Source of the DNA: Gordonia crocea
GTDB lineage: Bacteria; Actinomycetota; Actinomycetes; Mycobacteriales; Mycobacteriaceae
DNA: 64,000 bases
Assembly (NCBI RefSeq): GCF_009932435.1
Contig: NZ_BJOU01000001.1
Location: 124,001-188,000 of the forward strand
Direction of reading: 5' to 3'
Shown: positions 8,148 through 16,640 of the stretch, piece after piece
Layout: each line of letters starts with the position of its first letter
Position numbering within the stretch: position 1 is the stretch's first letter
The notes under the pieces: model-generated
Told to the model about the DNA's origin: nothing
The model's input: the letters and a program-made list of their open reading frames with translations, nothing else
Database searches by the model: none
Position numbers and translations under genes: made by a program

Positions 8148-9437
8148 TCAGTCCACCTTTTTCAGCGCATCGCGGTCGAGTGCCGCAACGTCGGTGTGCC
8201 CGGACAGCCCGAGCGTCAGATCCAGTTCGGCAGCGATGTTGGACATGACCTCGCGCACGCCGTTCTCGCCGTCGAGGGCCAGCCCGTACATGTGCGGCCG
8301 GCCGATGCAGGCGGCATCGGCACCCAGCGCCAGCGCCTTGAAAACGTCTGCGCCGGTGCGGATCCCGGAGTCGACGAGGACCTTGAGCCGGCCGTCGACC
8401 GCGTCGACGACATCCACCAGCGCGTCGATCGAGCCGATCGAACCGTCGATCTGGCGCCCCCCGTGGTTGGACACGATGATCCCGTCGACGCCGACGTCGA
8501 CGGCCTGGCGCGCATCGTCGGGGTGCAGGACCCCCTTGAGCACGATCGGCAACGACGTCCGGTCCCGCAACCCCTCGATCTCGGTCCAGGACAGGCTGGG
8601 CCGCGAATAGATCTCCAGGAAGGTCTCGACCGCGGCCCGTGGGTGCTTGTCGACGAGGTTGCGCCACCACGCGCCGGGGGCGTTGCGGGCGATTGACACC
8701 AGCGTCTTGATCGCGCCGATCGACGGCGTGGGCGACTCGGCCGCCGGGTCGGGGTTGGCCACCTTCTCGTCGACGATCGCACGGAAGCGCGGGTCGCGCG
8801 TGTACTGGGCGATGCCCTCGCCGCGCGCGAACGGCAACGAACCGAGATTGAGGTCCTGCGGGCGCCAGCCGAGCATCGTGGTGTCGAGGGTGACGGCCAC
8901 CGCCGAGGCACCCATCGCCTCGGCCCGGCGCAGAAAGCTGTCGACCAACCCGTCGTCGACCGACCAGTACAGCTGGAACCACCGCGGCGAACCGGGCGCG
9001 ACGTCGTCCATCGCGGCGCCCACGTCCTCCATCGACGCACTGCCCTGGTTGGACAGGATGTAGGGCAAGCCCAGCGATGCCGCCGCGCGGCCGATCGCGA
9101 CATCGGCGTTGCGGGTCACGAGTCCGCCCGCACCGACCGGCGACAGCAGCAGCGGCGCCGGGAGCGTCTGGCCGAACAGTGTCGTCGACAGCGAGCGCGA
9201 CGAGACGTCGCGCAGCACCCGCGGCACGATGGCCCAGCGGTCGAGCGCCCGACGGTTGGCGCGCATGGTCTCGCCCTCGCCGGCCCCGCCGGCGATGTAG
9301 GCCCATGCCTTCTCCGACATCGCCGCGTGGGCGCGCCGCTCGAGCTCGGCGTAGTCGGTCGGCACCGCGGGTCGGCCGTCGGCGATCCCCGCTCGGTAGA
9401 TGACGTTCTGTCGCTCGCGTCCGATTCCCTGTTCCAC
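8148..9437 (-). CDS. FMN-dependent alpha-hydroxy-acid oxidase, lactate 2-monooxygenase-like
   Basis: 429 residues, TIM-barrel FMN enzyme. Family marks are YIAGGAGEGETMRANR (N-terminus), QLYWSVDDGLVDSFLRRAE, VTLDTTMLGWRPQDLNLG, VLKGVLHPDDARQAV, the catalytic-base motif SNHGGRQIDG and DSGIRTGADVFKALALGA with GRPHMYG. The overall pattern and the long insertion around residues 200-265 match lactate 2-monooxygenase (L-lactate + O2 to acetate + CO2 + H2O) better than lactate dehydrogenase LldD. The true 2-hydroxy-acid substrate is uncertain. Divergent from a TetR gene with an inverted repeat between them. Confidence 0.85.
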   Translation of the reverse strand: MEQGIGRERQNVIYRAGIADGRPAVPTDYAELERRAHAAMSEKAWAYIAGGAGEGETMRANRRALDRWAIVPRVLRDVSSRSLSTTLFGQTLPAPLLLSPVGAGGLVTRNADVAIGRAAASLGLPYILSNQGSASMEDVGAAMDDVAPGSPRWFQLYWSVDDGLVDSFLRRAEAMGASAVAVTLDTTMLGWRPQDLNLGSLPFARGEGIAQYTRDPRFRAIVDEKVANPDPAAESPTPSIGAIKTLVSIARNAPGAWWRNLVDKHPRAAVETFLEIYSRPSLSWTEIEGLRDRTSLPIVLKGVLHPDDARQAVDVGVDGIIVSNHGGRQIDGSIGSIDALVDVVDAVDGRLKVLVDSGIRTGADVFKALALGADAACIGRPHMYGLALDGENGVREVMSNIAAELDLTLGLSGHTDVAALDRDALKKVD

Positions 9438-9485
9438 GATGTCAGCCTATCGGCGCGCACGATATTCACCCCCGCTCCCGCGTCA

Positions 9486-9512
9486 TTGACATGCCGCCCA
9501 TATTGATGTCAA
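9486..9512. promoter_or_regulatory. Inverted repeat, candidate operator
   Basis: TTGACAT (9486-9492) and ATGTCAA (9506-9512) form a perfect 7-bp inverted repeat with a 13-bp spacer in the gap between the divergent flavoprotein and TetR genes, ending 11 bp before the TetR ATG. Likely bound by that TetR protein. Confidence 0.5.
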
Positions 9513-9523
9513 CTTGAAGTGAA

Positions 9524-10114
9524 ATGAAAACGAAGCGGGTCTACACGATGACCGCTCGGGCGCAAGCCACCGATCGCACCCGGGTCGGCATCATCGATGC
9601 CGCGGTGCGGTTGGCCAGCATCCGGCTCCTCGCCGACATCTCCTTGGAGGATGTCGCCGCCGAAGCCGGGGTGACCGTGCGAACCGTATTGCGCCACTTC
9701 GGCAATCGCAAAGGGCTGATCGAAGCCGCCACCGCGCACGCCCGGGCGCAGGTCGATGACGAGCGGCGGGTACCGGTCGGCGACGTGCGCACCGCCATCA
9801 CGAACGTCGTCGACCACTACGAGCGCCGCGGCGACGGCGTCGTCCTGATGCTGGCCCAGGAATCGACCGACCCGCAGGTGGCCCGGATCACCGACGGCGG
9901 ACGCGACCTCCACCGCGACTGGGTCGAGACGACATTCGCCCCGTACCTGCCCGAATCGGGGGCGGCCCGCGCCGAGCTCGTGGACCTGCTCATCGTCAGT
10001 ACCGATGTCTACACCTGGAAGCTGTTGCGCCGCGACCGCGGCCTCGACCGCAGCGCCACCGAACAACGGATGCTGCGCCTGGTATCCACGTTGGTCCCCC
10101 TCACCTCGGAGTAA
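9524..10114 (+). CDS. TetR-family transcriptional regulator
   Basis: 196 residues with a TetR HTH at about residues 20-65 (LEDVAAEAGVTVRTVLRHFG) and a helical C-terminal half. The ATG at 9524 is weakly supported by a Shine-Dalgarno; ATG 9548 (MTARAQATDRTR) is an equally possible start. It lies 3 nt upstream of a glycosyltransferase gene, so regulator and enzyme are one operon. The inverted repeat at 9486-9512 is the likely operator and may also affect the divergent lactate-monooxygenase-like gene. Confidence 0.87.
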   Translation: MKTKRVYTMTARAQATDRTRVGIIDAAVRLASIRLLADISLEDVAAEAGVTVRTVLRHFGNRKGLIEAATAHARAQVDDERRVPVGDVRTAITNVVDHYERRGDGVVLMLAQESTDPQVARITDGGRDLHRDWVETTFAPYLPESGAARAELVDLLIVSTDVYTWKLLRRDRGLDRSATEQRMLRLVSTLVPLTSE

Positions 10115-10117
10115 GTC

Positions 10118-11236
10118 ATGAGCCGAATCCTCTTCCTCACCTGGGACGGTGGCGGAAACCTCCCGCCCGCCGTGGGCGTCGCACACGTGCTGCGCCGCCA
10201 TGGCCACGACGTCGCCTTTCTCGGGCACCGACGACAAGCCGACTACTTCGCCCGCGAGGGCCTCCGGTTTTCCGCCTATCCCACCGCCCACGACTTCGAC
10301 GTGGCACACCCCAATGCCCCCTGGGGCGTCCTCAAAGTGTTCACCGACCGCGCCCTGGGCCGCGACGCCGTCGCCCGAGCCGGCGCCGACCCCTGGGATC
10401 TCGTCGTTGTCGACTGCTATCTGTTCGGCGCGATGGCCGCACTACGGGAGGCTGGCATCGCCTATGTGACGTTCGAGCACACCTTCGACGGCTACCTGCG
10501 ATCCGCGGCACACGGCCCGCTGGGCATGATGGTGCGCCTGCGCGGATTGTCGCCACTCGCCCTCATCGATGCCGGCCGCAGCGTGATCACGCCGACCCTG
10601 CCCTCGCTGGACGCCGGGCACGCAGCCCACGTCCGACACACCGGCCCGGTGGTCAGCGGCAGCCCCGCGACTCCGGCCGAGCCGACGGTGCTGATCAGCC
10701 TGAGCACCGTCGGCTTCTCCGCCCTGACCCGCACCTGGCAACGCGTGCTCGACGCGGTCGCCGACCTGCCCGCCCGGGTCATCATGACCACCGGGCCGTC
10801 GCTGGACACCGCTGCGCTGCGCGTCCCCGACGCGGTGGAGGTCCACCCGTGGTTGGCACACTCGGAGGTGATGCCGGAGGTATCGGTGGTCCTCACCCAC
10901 GGCGGACACGCGACCGCCATGGTGGCCCTGGCCCACGACCTGCCGATGCTGGTGCTGCCCGTCGACGCCAAGACCGATCAGCCGACGATCGGCGCCACGC
11001 TGAGCCGCAGCGGAGCCGCCATCACGCTGAGCCGACGATCGCCGGCGTCACGGATCCGCGCCGCCCTGGAAACCCTCCTGGCCGACGGCCCGCACCGCGA
11101 CGCGGCCGCGCGGCTCGGCGCCGACATCCGTGCCATGCGGGGCGCGGAAACCGCTGCGGCACACCTGGAATCGCTGGCTACTGAGACGGCTCAGTCGCGC
11201 CAGGCGACCCAACCGCCTCAGTCTCGGACGAGGTAG
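10118..11236 (+). CDS. GT1-family (MGT-type) glycosyltransferase
   Basis: 372 residues with the GT-B fold of macrolide/UGT-like glycosyltransferases. The N-terminal acceptor domain starts ILFLTWDGGGNLPPAVGVAH; the C-terminal nucleotide-sugar domain has EVHPWLAHSEVMPEVSVVLTHG and HGGHATAMVALAHDLPMLVLP (about residue 260), which matches the donor-binding region. Such enzymes glycosylate small hydrophobic acceptors, often for detoxification or natural products. The 3-nt gap to the TetR gene shows an operon. The last 19 bp overlap the 3' end of the convergent GXWXG gene. Confidence 0.85.
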   Translation: MSRILFLTWDGGGNLPPAVGVAHVLRRHGHDVAFLGHRRQADYFAREGLRFSAYPTAHDFDVAHPNAPWGVLKVFTDRALGRDAVARAGADPWDLVVVDCYLFGAMAALREAGIAYVTFEHTFDGYLRSAAHGPLGMMVRLRGLSPLALIDAGRSVITPTLPSLDAGHAAHVRHTGPVVSGSPATPAEPTVLISLSTVGFSALTRTWQRVLDAVADLPARVIMTTGPSLDTAALRVPDAVEVHPWLAHSEVMPEVSVVLTHGGHATAMVALAHDLPMLVLPVDAKTDQPTIGATLSRSGAAITLSRRSPASRIRAALETLLADGPHRDAAARLGADIRAMRGAETAAAHLESLATETAQSRQATQPPQSRTR

Positions 11237-11679
11237 AAGTAGAAATGCTTGTCGCGCACGAGTGAGGACTTGCCGTTCATGATGCCCATGAGGGTGTTGT
11301 CGTCGATGCGCTTGAAGTGGTCGATCACGGCCTGGCCGTCGTAGACCATCGACGCGGTGACCTCGCCGCGGAACTCGACGTGCCACAGGCTCGCCTCGCC
11401 CTTGCCGAGCTCGGCGTTGGAATAGAGCTCGCCGTCGGCGGTGCGGCACACCAGCGGCTGCACCTCGGTCGGCGAGAGGAACGTCTTGCCGTGCCAGCCG
11501 ACCTGCTCGAGCTGGCCGTCCATCGGGTGTCCGGTGGGCAGCTCGCCGCCGCGCCAGGAACCGAGGATCTCCTCGACCCGCACGGTGGGCAGTCCGGCCC
11601 ACAACTCGTCGAGCTCTTCGGGGGTGTTGGCCTGTCCGGATTCGATCCGGGCCAGGAGCTGTGCGGCGGCCTCAGGCAC
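11218..11679 (-). CDS. GXWXG/DUF4334 domain protein
   Basis: 153 residues. The GXWXG motif is GSWRGGELPTGHP (about residues 40-52) and is followed by a DUF4334 domain (EVEFRGEVTASMVYDGQAVIDHFKRID region, of which the key part is YDGQAVIDHFKRIDDNTL). The family is widespread in actinobacteria and has no fixed function. Its start overlaps the end of the Baeyer-Villiger monooxygenase gene by 8 bp, so the two are translationally coupled and may act on the same substrate. Confidence 0.85.
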   Translation of the reverse strand: MPEAAAQLLARIESGQANTPEELDELWAGLPTVRVEEILGSWRGGELPTGHPMDGQLEQVGWHGKTFLSPTEVQPLVCRTADGELYSNAELGKGEASLWHVEFRGEVTASMVYDGQAVIDHFKRIDDNTLMGIMNGKSSLVRDKHFYFYLVRD

Positions 11680-13162
11680 TCAGGGTCTCCGATTTCTGCT
11701 GTTTCGCGGCGGTCCCGAACACCATCGACTCGGTGATGTCGTAGCGCCGCGCATCGTAGGCGTCGAGCACCAGGTTATGCCGCACCACCCAGGGCTGGGT
11801 CTTCGAGGCCTTCGGAATGTTCCCGGCGGCGCGCTGGACGTAACCGGAGTCCAATTCCAGCAGCGGCGAATCCTCCAGGACCTCCCCCTGCGCGGTCGGG
11901 TAGGCGTGGGTGTAGCCGTGCTCGCGCATGTGGGCGATGAGCTTGGCGGTGGCCTGCGCGGTGAGGTCGACGCGCAGCGTCCACGACGCATTGGTGTACC
12001 CGACCGCCCAGGCCAGGTTCGGCACGTCGTTGAGCATGTATCCGCGGTAGGCGTACTTGTCGCCCGGCTTCTGCTCGGCGCCGTCGATGAAGAGGGCGGC
12101 ACCGCCCATGGCGACGAGCTCGAGGCCGGTCGCGGTGACGACGATGTCGGCGTCGAGGTGACGGCCCGACTTGAGGTCGATGCCGGTCTCGGTGAACCGC
12201 TCGATGTGGTCGGTGACCACCTCGGCCTTGCCGGAGCGGACCGCGGTGTAGAGGTCGCCGGCCGGGATCACGCACAGGCGCTGGTCCCAGGGCTCATAGC
12301 GCGGCTTGAAGTGAACGTCGACCGGGTAATCCTTGGGCAGCTGCAGCTTGGCCAAGCGCCGCAGCGTCCGCCGCGACAACTTCGGGAACAGTCGGCAGTA
12401 CTGGTAGAAGCCGAAGGTGCCGATCGCGTTGCGGACCCGGATGATGTGGTGGGCCGCCTTACTCGGCAGGACCTTGAGCAGGATCTTCGTCATCGGGTCT
12501 TCCCACGGCAACGCCAGCATGTAGGTCGGCGAGCGCTGCAGCATGGTGATTCTCTCGACGTCGGGGGCCATCGACGGGATCAGGGTCACCGCGGTGGCCC
12601 CGGAACCGATCACGACGACCTTCTTGCCGGCGTAGTCGAGGTCCTCGGGCCAGAACTGCGGGTGGACCACCTGGCCGCCGAACTTCTCGATCTCGGGGAG
12701 CTGCGGTTCGTAGCCGTGGTCGTAGCGGTAGTAGCCCGCGCAGACGTAGAGGAAGCGGGTGACGTAGACGCGGGCCTTCCCGTCGACCTCGGTGGTGACC
12801 GTCCACAGGTCGGTGGTGGTGTCGAAGTCCGCGGAGACGACCTTGACGCCGAAGTCGATGTGCTCGTCGATGCCGAAATGCGCCGCCGCGTCCTCGAGGT
12901 ACTGGCGGATCTCGTGGCCCAGGGCGACGGTCTTCGTGCCCTTCCACGGGTACCAGGGGAAGCTCAGCGTGAAGATGTCGGAGTCGCTGCGGACACCGGG
13001 GTAGCGGAACAGGTCCCAGGTGCCGCCAATCTGGTCGCGCTGCTCGACGATCTTGTACGTCAGGTCCGGGTTGCGCTCGGTCAACCGGTAGGCGCTGTCG
13101 ATGCCGGACAGACCGGCGCCGACGATCAGGACGTCAAGGACATCGGTGGCGGTGGCGGGCAT
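11672..13162 (-). CDS. Baeyer-Villiger flavin monooxygenase, EthA-like
   Basis: 496 residues. Two Rossmann motifs bind FAD (VLIVGAGLSGIDSAYRL) and NADPH (VVVIGSGATAVTLIPSMA). Between them the Baeyer-Villiger fingerprint FXGXXXHXXXW(P/D) is present as FGGQVVHPQFWP. GGTWDLFRYPGVRSDSD, MLQRSPTYMLALP and YEPWDQRLCVIP are shared with M. tuberculosis EthA (Rv3854c). The family inserts oxygen next to ketones or oxidises sulfur. A perfect palindrome at 13203-13220, 40 bp upstream of the ATG, suggests repression by an EthR-like TetR protein, but none lies next to it. Co-transcribed with the GXWXG gene. Confidence 0.92.
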   Translation of the reverse strand: MPATATDVLDVLIVGAGLSGIDSAYRLTERNPDLTYKIVEQRDQIGGTWDLFRYPGVRSDSDIFTLSFPWYPWKGTKTVALGHEIRQYLEDAAAHFGIDEHIDFGVKVVSADFDTTTDLWTVTTEVDGKARVYVTRFLYVCAGYYRYDHGYEPQLPEIEKFGGQVVHPQFWPEDLDYAGKKVVVIGSGATAVTLIPSMAPDVERITMLQRSPTYMLALPWEDPMTKILLKVLPSKAAHHIIRVRNAIGTFGFYQYCRLFPKLSRRTLRRLAKLQLPKDYPVDVHFKPRYEPWDQRLCVIPAGDLYTAVRSGKAEVVTDHIERFTETGIDLKSGRHLDADIVVTATGLELVAMGGAALFIDGAEQKPGDKYAYRGYMLNDVPNLAWAVGYTNASWTLRVDLTAQATAKLIAHMREHGYTHAYPTAQGEVLEDSPLLELDSGYVQRAAGNIPKASKTQPWVVRHNLVLDAYDARRYDITESMVFGTAAKQQKSETLSA

Positions 13163-13202
13163 GATGACTCCTCGGTCGGGGTGGGCCGATCATTGGTTGA
13201 TG

Positions 13203-13220
13203 TGACAATACCTATTGTCA
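13203..13220. promoter_or_regulatory. Perfect 18-bp palindrome, probable repressor operator
   Basis: TGACAATA-CC-TATTGTCA: 8-bp arms without mismatch, 40-58 bp upstream of the monooxygenase ATG. Size and symmetry fit a TetR-family operator. The next gene, ku, ends at 13229, so the palindrome can only serve the monooxygenase operon. Confidence 0.7.
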
Positions 13221-13228
13221 TACTAGCG

Positions 13229-14167
13229 TCAGCTGGCTGCCTTTTTCGCGGCCTTCTTCGCCGGCGCTTTCTTCGCAGCGGCCTTCTTGGCCGACGCCTT
13301 CTTGGCGGGCGTCTTCTTGGCGGGCGTCTTCTTGGCGGGAGCAGTCGTGGCGGGAGCCTTGTCCGTGGTTTTCGCCGACCCCGACGATCCGCCGGCGCGG
13401 TCCTTGACCGACGCCCGCAGCGCGGCCAGCAGATCGGCGACCTCGCCGTCGTCGTCGGAAGCGGGCACCGCCTCCTCCGGGAACGCCGTCGTCCCACCCG
13501 CCTTCGACTCGATCAGCTTGCCGAGTTCCTCGGTGTAGGTGTCGCTGTACTCGTCGGGGTCGAAGTCGGCGGCCATGGTCTCGATCAGCGACTTGGCCAT
13601 CTCGAGTTCCTGGTCGCGGACCTCGACATCGGAGCCGAGGAAATCGAAGTCGGGCTTGCGCACCTCGTCGGGCCACAGCAGCGTCTGCAGGGTCATCACC
13701 CCGTCGACGACGCGCAGCGCGGCCAGCCGCGTCCGGTTGCGCAGCGTGAAATTGGCGATGGCCAGCCGGTCGGTGGTCTCCAACGCCTTGGCCAACAGCA
13801 CGTAGGCCTTCGGCGACTTCGACGACGGCTCCAAGTAATACGGCTTGTCGAAGTAGACCGGATCGACCTGCTCGGCCGGAACGAACTCCAGAATCGAGAT
13901 CTCCGGGCTGCGGGTGACGGGCAGACTCGCCAGGTCCTCCTTGGTGAGGATGACCCTCTCGCCCTCGTCGGTCTCATAGGCGTTGGCGATGTTGGCGAAC
14001 TCGACCTCGTCGTCGGTCCCCTCGCGCACCCGCTTGTAGCGGATGCGGGTGCCGTCCTTGGCGTCGACCTGGTGGGACTTGCGGTCGTGGCTCTCCGTCG
14101 CCGAGTACACCTTGACGGGCACGTTGACCAGGCCAAAGCTCAGATCGCCATTCCAGATCGAGCGCAT
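13229..14167 (-). CDS. ku: Non-homologous end-joining protein Ku
   Basis: 312 residues. The bacterial Ku core covers residues 1-250 (MRSIWNGDLSFGLVNVPVKVYSA start, GTRIRYKRV, YFDKPYYLEPS, LKALETTDR-like ALETTDRLAIA). Ku forms a homodimeric ring on DNA ends and recruits LigD. The last 50 residues are a Lys/Ala/Pro-rich tail with AKKTP/AKKAA repeats, encoded by 15-bp DNA repeats near 13290-13345; such tails in mycobacterial Ku bind DNA and aid threading. ATG 14167 is used because it gives the canonical MRSIWNG start. Divergent from ligD across 55 bp. Confidence 0.96.
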   Translation of the reverse strand: MRSIWNGDLSFGLVNVPVKVYSATESHDRKSHQVDAKDGTRIRYKRVREGTDDEVEFANIANAYETDEGERVILTKEDLASLPVTRSPEISILEFVPAEQVDPVYFDKPYYLEPSSKSPKAYVLLAKALETTDRLAIANFTLRNRTRLAALRVVDGVMTLQTLLWPDEVRKPDFDFLGSDVEVRDQELEMAKSLIETMAADFDPDEYSDTYTEELGKLIESKAGGTTAFPEEAVPASDDDGEVADLLAALRASVKDRAGGSSGSAKTTDKAPATTAPAKKTPAKKTPAKKASAKKAAAKKAPAKKAAKKAAS

Positions 14168-14222
14168 GGCCCCAATTGTGCCATTGTGCGCGCGAGAGCG
14201 ACGGGGTTGCCAGAATGGAGTC
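14168..14222. promoter_or_regulatory. Divergent promoter region ku/ligD
   Basis: The 55-bp gap must hold both promoters. On the ligD side CAGAAT (14211-14216) lies 6 nt before the ATG, fitting a leaderless start. The repeated AATTGTG/CATTGTG (14173-14188) may be part of the ku promoter or a shared control site. Divergence means the two repair genes can be induced together. Confidence 0.5.
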
Positions 14223-16628
14223 ATGAGCAGCGGCGGAGTCATCGACGTCGACGGCCGCGCCATCAGCGTGACCAACCTGGACAAGGTCCTCTACCCGGCG
14301 ACCGGGACGCGCAAGTTCGAGGTCATCGACTATTACACGCGTGTCGCGGAGTCCATGCTGCCGCACCTGCGCGATCGGATCGTCACGCGCAAACGCTGGC
14401 CGTCCGGGGTCGACGCGGCACCGTTCTTCGAGAAGAACCTCCCCGCGGGCAGCCCAGACTGGCTCGACCGCCACACCGTCGGGCACAGCCAGCGGGCCAT
14501 CGTCTACCCGGTGGTCAACAGCCGCGCTGCCCTGGTCTGGATGGCGCAGATGGCCGCGCTCGAACTCCACGTCCCGCAGTGGCGGATTCCCGACGACGGG
14601 CCCGAGAAGGCCAACCGGATCATCTTCGACCTCGACCCCGGGCCCGATGTGCCGCTCACGCAATGCGCACAGGTCGCGCTGCTCATCCGCGACGTGCTCG
14701 CCGACGCCGGGTTGACCTGCTGGCCGGTCACCAGCGGCGGCAAGGGCATCCACGTCTACGCCCGCATCGACCCGCCGGTGACGCCCCGCTCGGCGCGCAC
14801 CGTCGCCCACGAGCTGGCCGACGGATTGGCCGCCGCGCACCCGGAGTCGATCACCGCGTCGATGACCAAGTCGGTGCGCGATTCCCGCGTCTTCCTGGAC
14901 TGGAGTCAGAACAGCGGGTCGAAGACGACGCTGGCGCCGTATTCGTTGCGCGGCCGGGAGCGCCCCTGGGTCGCCGCGCCGCGCACCTGGGCCGAGCTCG
15001 CCGACGCCGGCCTGCGCCAACTGACCTTCGACGAGGTGCTCGAACGGGTCGACACCGACGGTGACCTACTCGCCGGGCTGGACGGCGGTCTCGTCGTCGG
15101 CGAAGTGGACGGCGGTGCCGTCGTCGGCGCGGTAGACGCCGGGGCCCCCGCGCCGGTGGTCAACCTCGGCGAGTACCGCCGCAAGCGCAACCCCGGCAAG
15201 ACCCCGGAACCGGGGGTGGCCCCCGACCCCGTCGTCGACGAGGCCGACGCCGAGGAGGCCGACGCCGACGCCCCGCGGCCCGGTCCGGTATTCGTCATCC
15301 AGGAGCACCGGGCCCGCCGGCTGCACTACGACTTCCGACTCGAACACGACGGCGTCCTGGTCAGCTGGGCGGTGCCCAAAAACCTGCCCGACGACCCGAC
15401 GCAGAACCGCCTGGCCATCCGAACCGAGGACCACCCGCTGGACTACGCGACGTTCGCCGGCGACATCCCGCGGGGCGAATACGGCGGCGGGCACGTGGAG
15501 ATCTGGGACACCGGCACCTTCACCGTCGAGAAGTGGCGCGACGACGAGATCATCGTCGTACTGCGCGGCGAGCGCGTCCAGGGCCGGTATGTCCTCATCC
15601 GGACCGGTGGTGACCGGCGTGGGGGAAATCGGGCCGAGGGCGACAAGAACTGGCTCGTGCACCTGATGGCCGACGAGCCGCGGCCGCTGCTGCCCGACTC
15701 GCTGCGCGACCCGCGGCCCATGCTGGCCACCGACGAGGGGATCGAGCACCTCGACGACACGTGGGCGTTCGAGGGCAAATGGGACGGGTACCGGTTGATC
15801 GTCCGCTACGTCGACGGTCGGCTCCGCCTGACGTCGCGGTCCGGGATCGACATGACCGCGGATTTCCCCGAGCTGACCGAGATCGCCGACGACCTGGGCA
15901 TGCTCGACGTCGTCCTCGACGGGGAGGTGGTCGCGCTCGACTCGTCGGGACGGACGAACTTCACGCTGTTGTCGTCGCGGCGCAACACCGACGAGCCGTA
16001 TCAGCTCAAGCTCTTCCTGTTCGACCTGCTCGCGCTCGGCGGCAAATCCCTGCTCACCACCCCGTGGGAGGCGCGTCGCAGTCTCCTCGAGGAACTCGGG
16101 CCGCTGTTCCGCCGGTCGCGCCACGTGGAGATCCCACCGCTGCTGCCCGGCCCGGGGGCCGCGGCCGTCGCGGCGAGCCGCGATCGGGGTTACGAGGGCG
16201 TCGTCGCCAAGCGGCGCAGTTCGACCTACCAGCAGGGTCGTCGGGCCAAGACCTGGCTCAAGCACAAGAACTGGTCCGACATCGAAGTCGTCGTGGGCGG
16301 TTGGCGGCCCGGCCGCGGGTCGCGTGCGAACACAATCGGCTCGCTGTTGGTGGGACTGCCCGAGACGACCGGCCTGCGCTATGTCGGCCGGGTGGGTACC
16401 GGATTCACCGATGCGGCACTGAAATCCCTTGCGGCAGAACTGAAACCGTTGAAAATCAGTCGGAGCCCGTTCCTCGACGAGATCGACGCCCCGGTGGCCT
16501 CCAGCGCCACCTGGGTGCTACCGAAAATCGTCGGCGAAGTGCAGTTCCTAGACTGGACATCGACCGGGCATCTCCGCCATCCCAGTTGGCGGGGAATTCG
16601 ACGCGACAAGCTGCCCGGAGATTTGTAG
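14223..16628 (+). CDS. ligD: ATP-dependent DNA ligase D (POL-PE-LIG)
   Basis: 801 residues in the mycobacterial domain order. Primase-polymerase: residues 1-285, with metal-binding DLDPGPD near 137. Phosphoesterase: about 356-475, with LHYDFRLEHDGVLVSWAVPK. Ligase: about 500-801, with the adenylated Lys in FEGKWDGYR (about residue 520), EGVVAKRRSSTY and a C-terminal OB fold. The enzyme fills in, trims and seals double-strand breaks with Ku. A low-complexity Val/Gly/Asp linker (about 285-350) joins POL and PE. The ATG at 14223 gives the family N-terminus; the longer reading from 14043 runs through the ku start and is rejected. Confidence 0.97.
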   Translation: MSSGGVIDVDGRAISVTNLDKVLYPATGTRKFEVIDYYTRVAESMLPHLRDRIVTRKRWPSGVDAAPFFEKNLPAGSPDWLDRHTVGHSQRAIVYPVVNSRAALVWMAQMAALELHVPQWRIPDDGPEKANRIIFDLDPGPDVPLTQCAQVALLIRDVLADAGLTCWPVTSGGKGIHVYARIDPPVTPRSARTVAHELADGLAAAHPESITASMTKSVRDSRVFLDWSQNSGSKTTLAPYSLRGRERPWVAAPRTWAELADAGLRQLTFDEVLERVDTDGDLLAGLDGGLVVGEVDGGAVVGAVDAGAPAPVVNLGEYRRKRNPGKTPEPGVAPDPVVDEADAEEADADAPRPGPVFVIQEHRARRLHYDFRLEHDGVLVSWAVPKNLPDDPTQNRLAIRTEDHPLDYATFAGDIPRGEYGGGHVEIWDTGTFTVEKWRDDEIIVVLRGERVQGRYVLIRTGGDRRGGNRAEGDKNWLVHLMADEPRPLLPDSLRDPRPMLATDEGIEHLDDTWAFEGKWDGYRLIVRYVDGRLRLTSRSGIDMTADFPELTEIADDLGMLDVVLDGEVVALDSSGRTNFTLLSSRRNTDEPYQLKLFLFDLLALGGKSLLTTPWEARRSLLEELGPLFRRSRHVEIPPLLPGPGAAAVAASRDRGYEGVVAKRRSSTYQQGRRAKTWLKHKNWSDIEVVVGGWRPGRGSRANTIGSLLVGLPETTGLRYVGRVGTGFTDAALKSLAAELKPLKISRSPFLDEIDAPVASSATWVLPKIVGEVQFLDWTSTGHLRHPSWRGIRRDKLPGDL

Positions 16629-16640
16629 AAGGGGCAGCCG

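Noticed and set aside
11441..15064. 1207-residue open frame antisense to the monooxygenase and ku genes
   Set aside because: Low-complexity shadow; includes sequence from four real genes on either strand.
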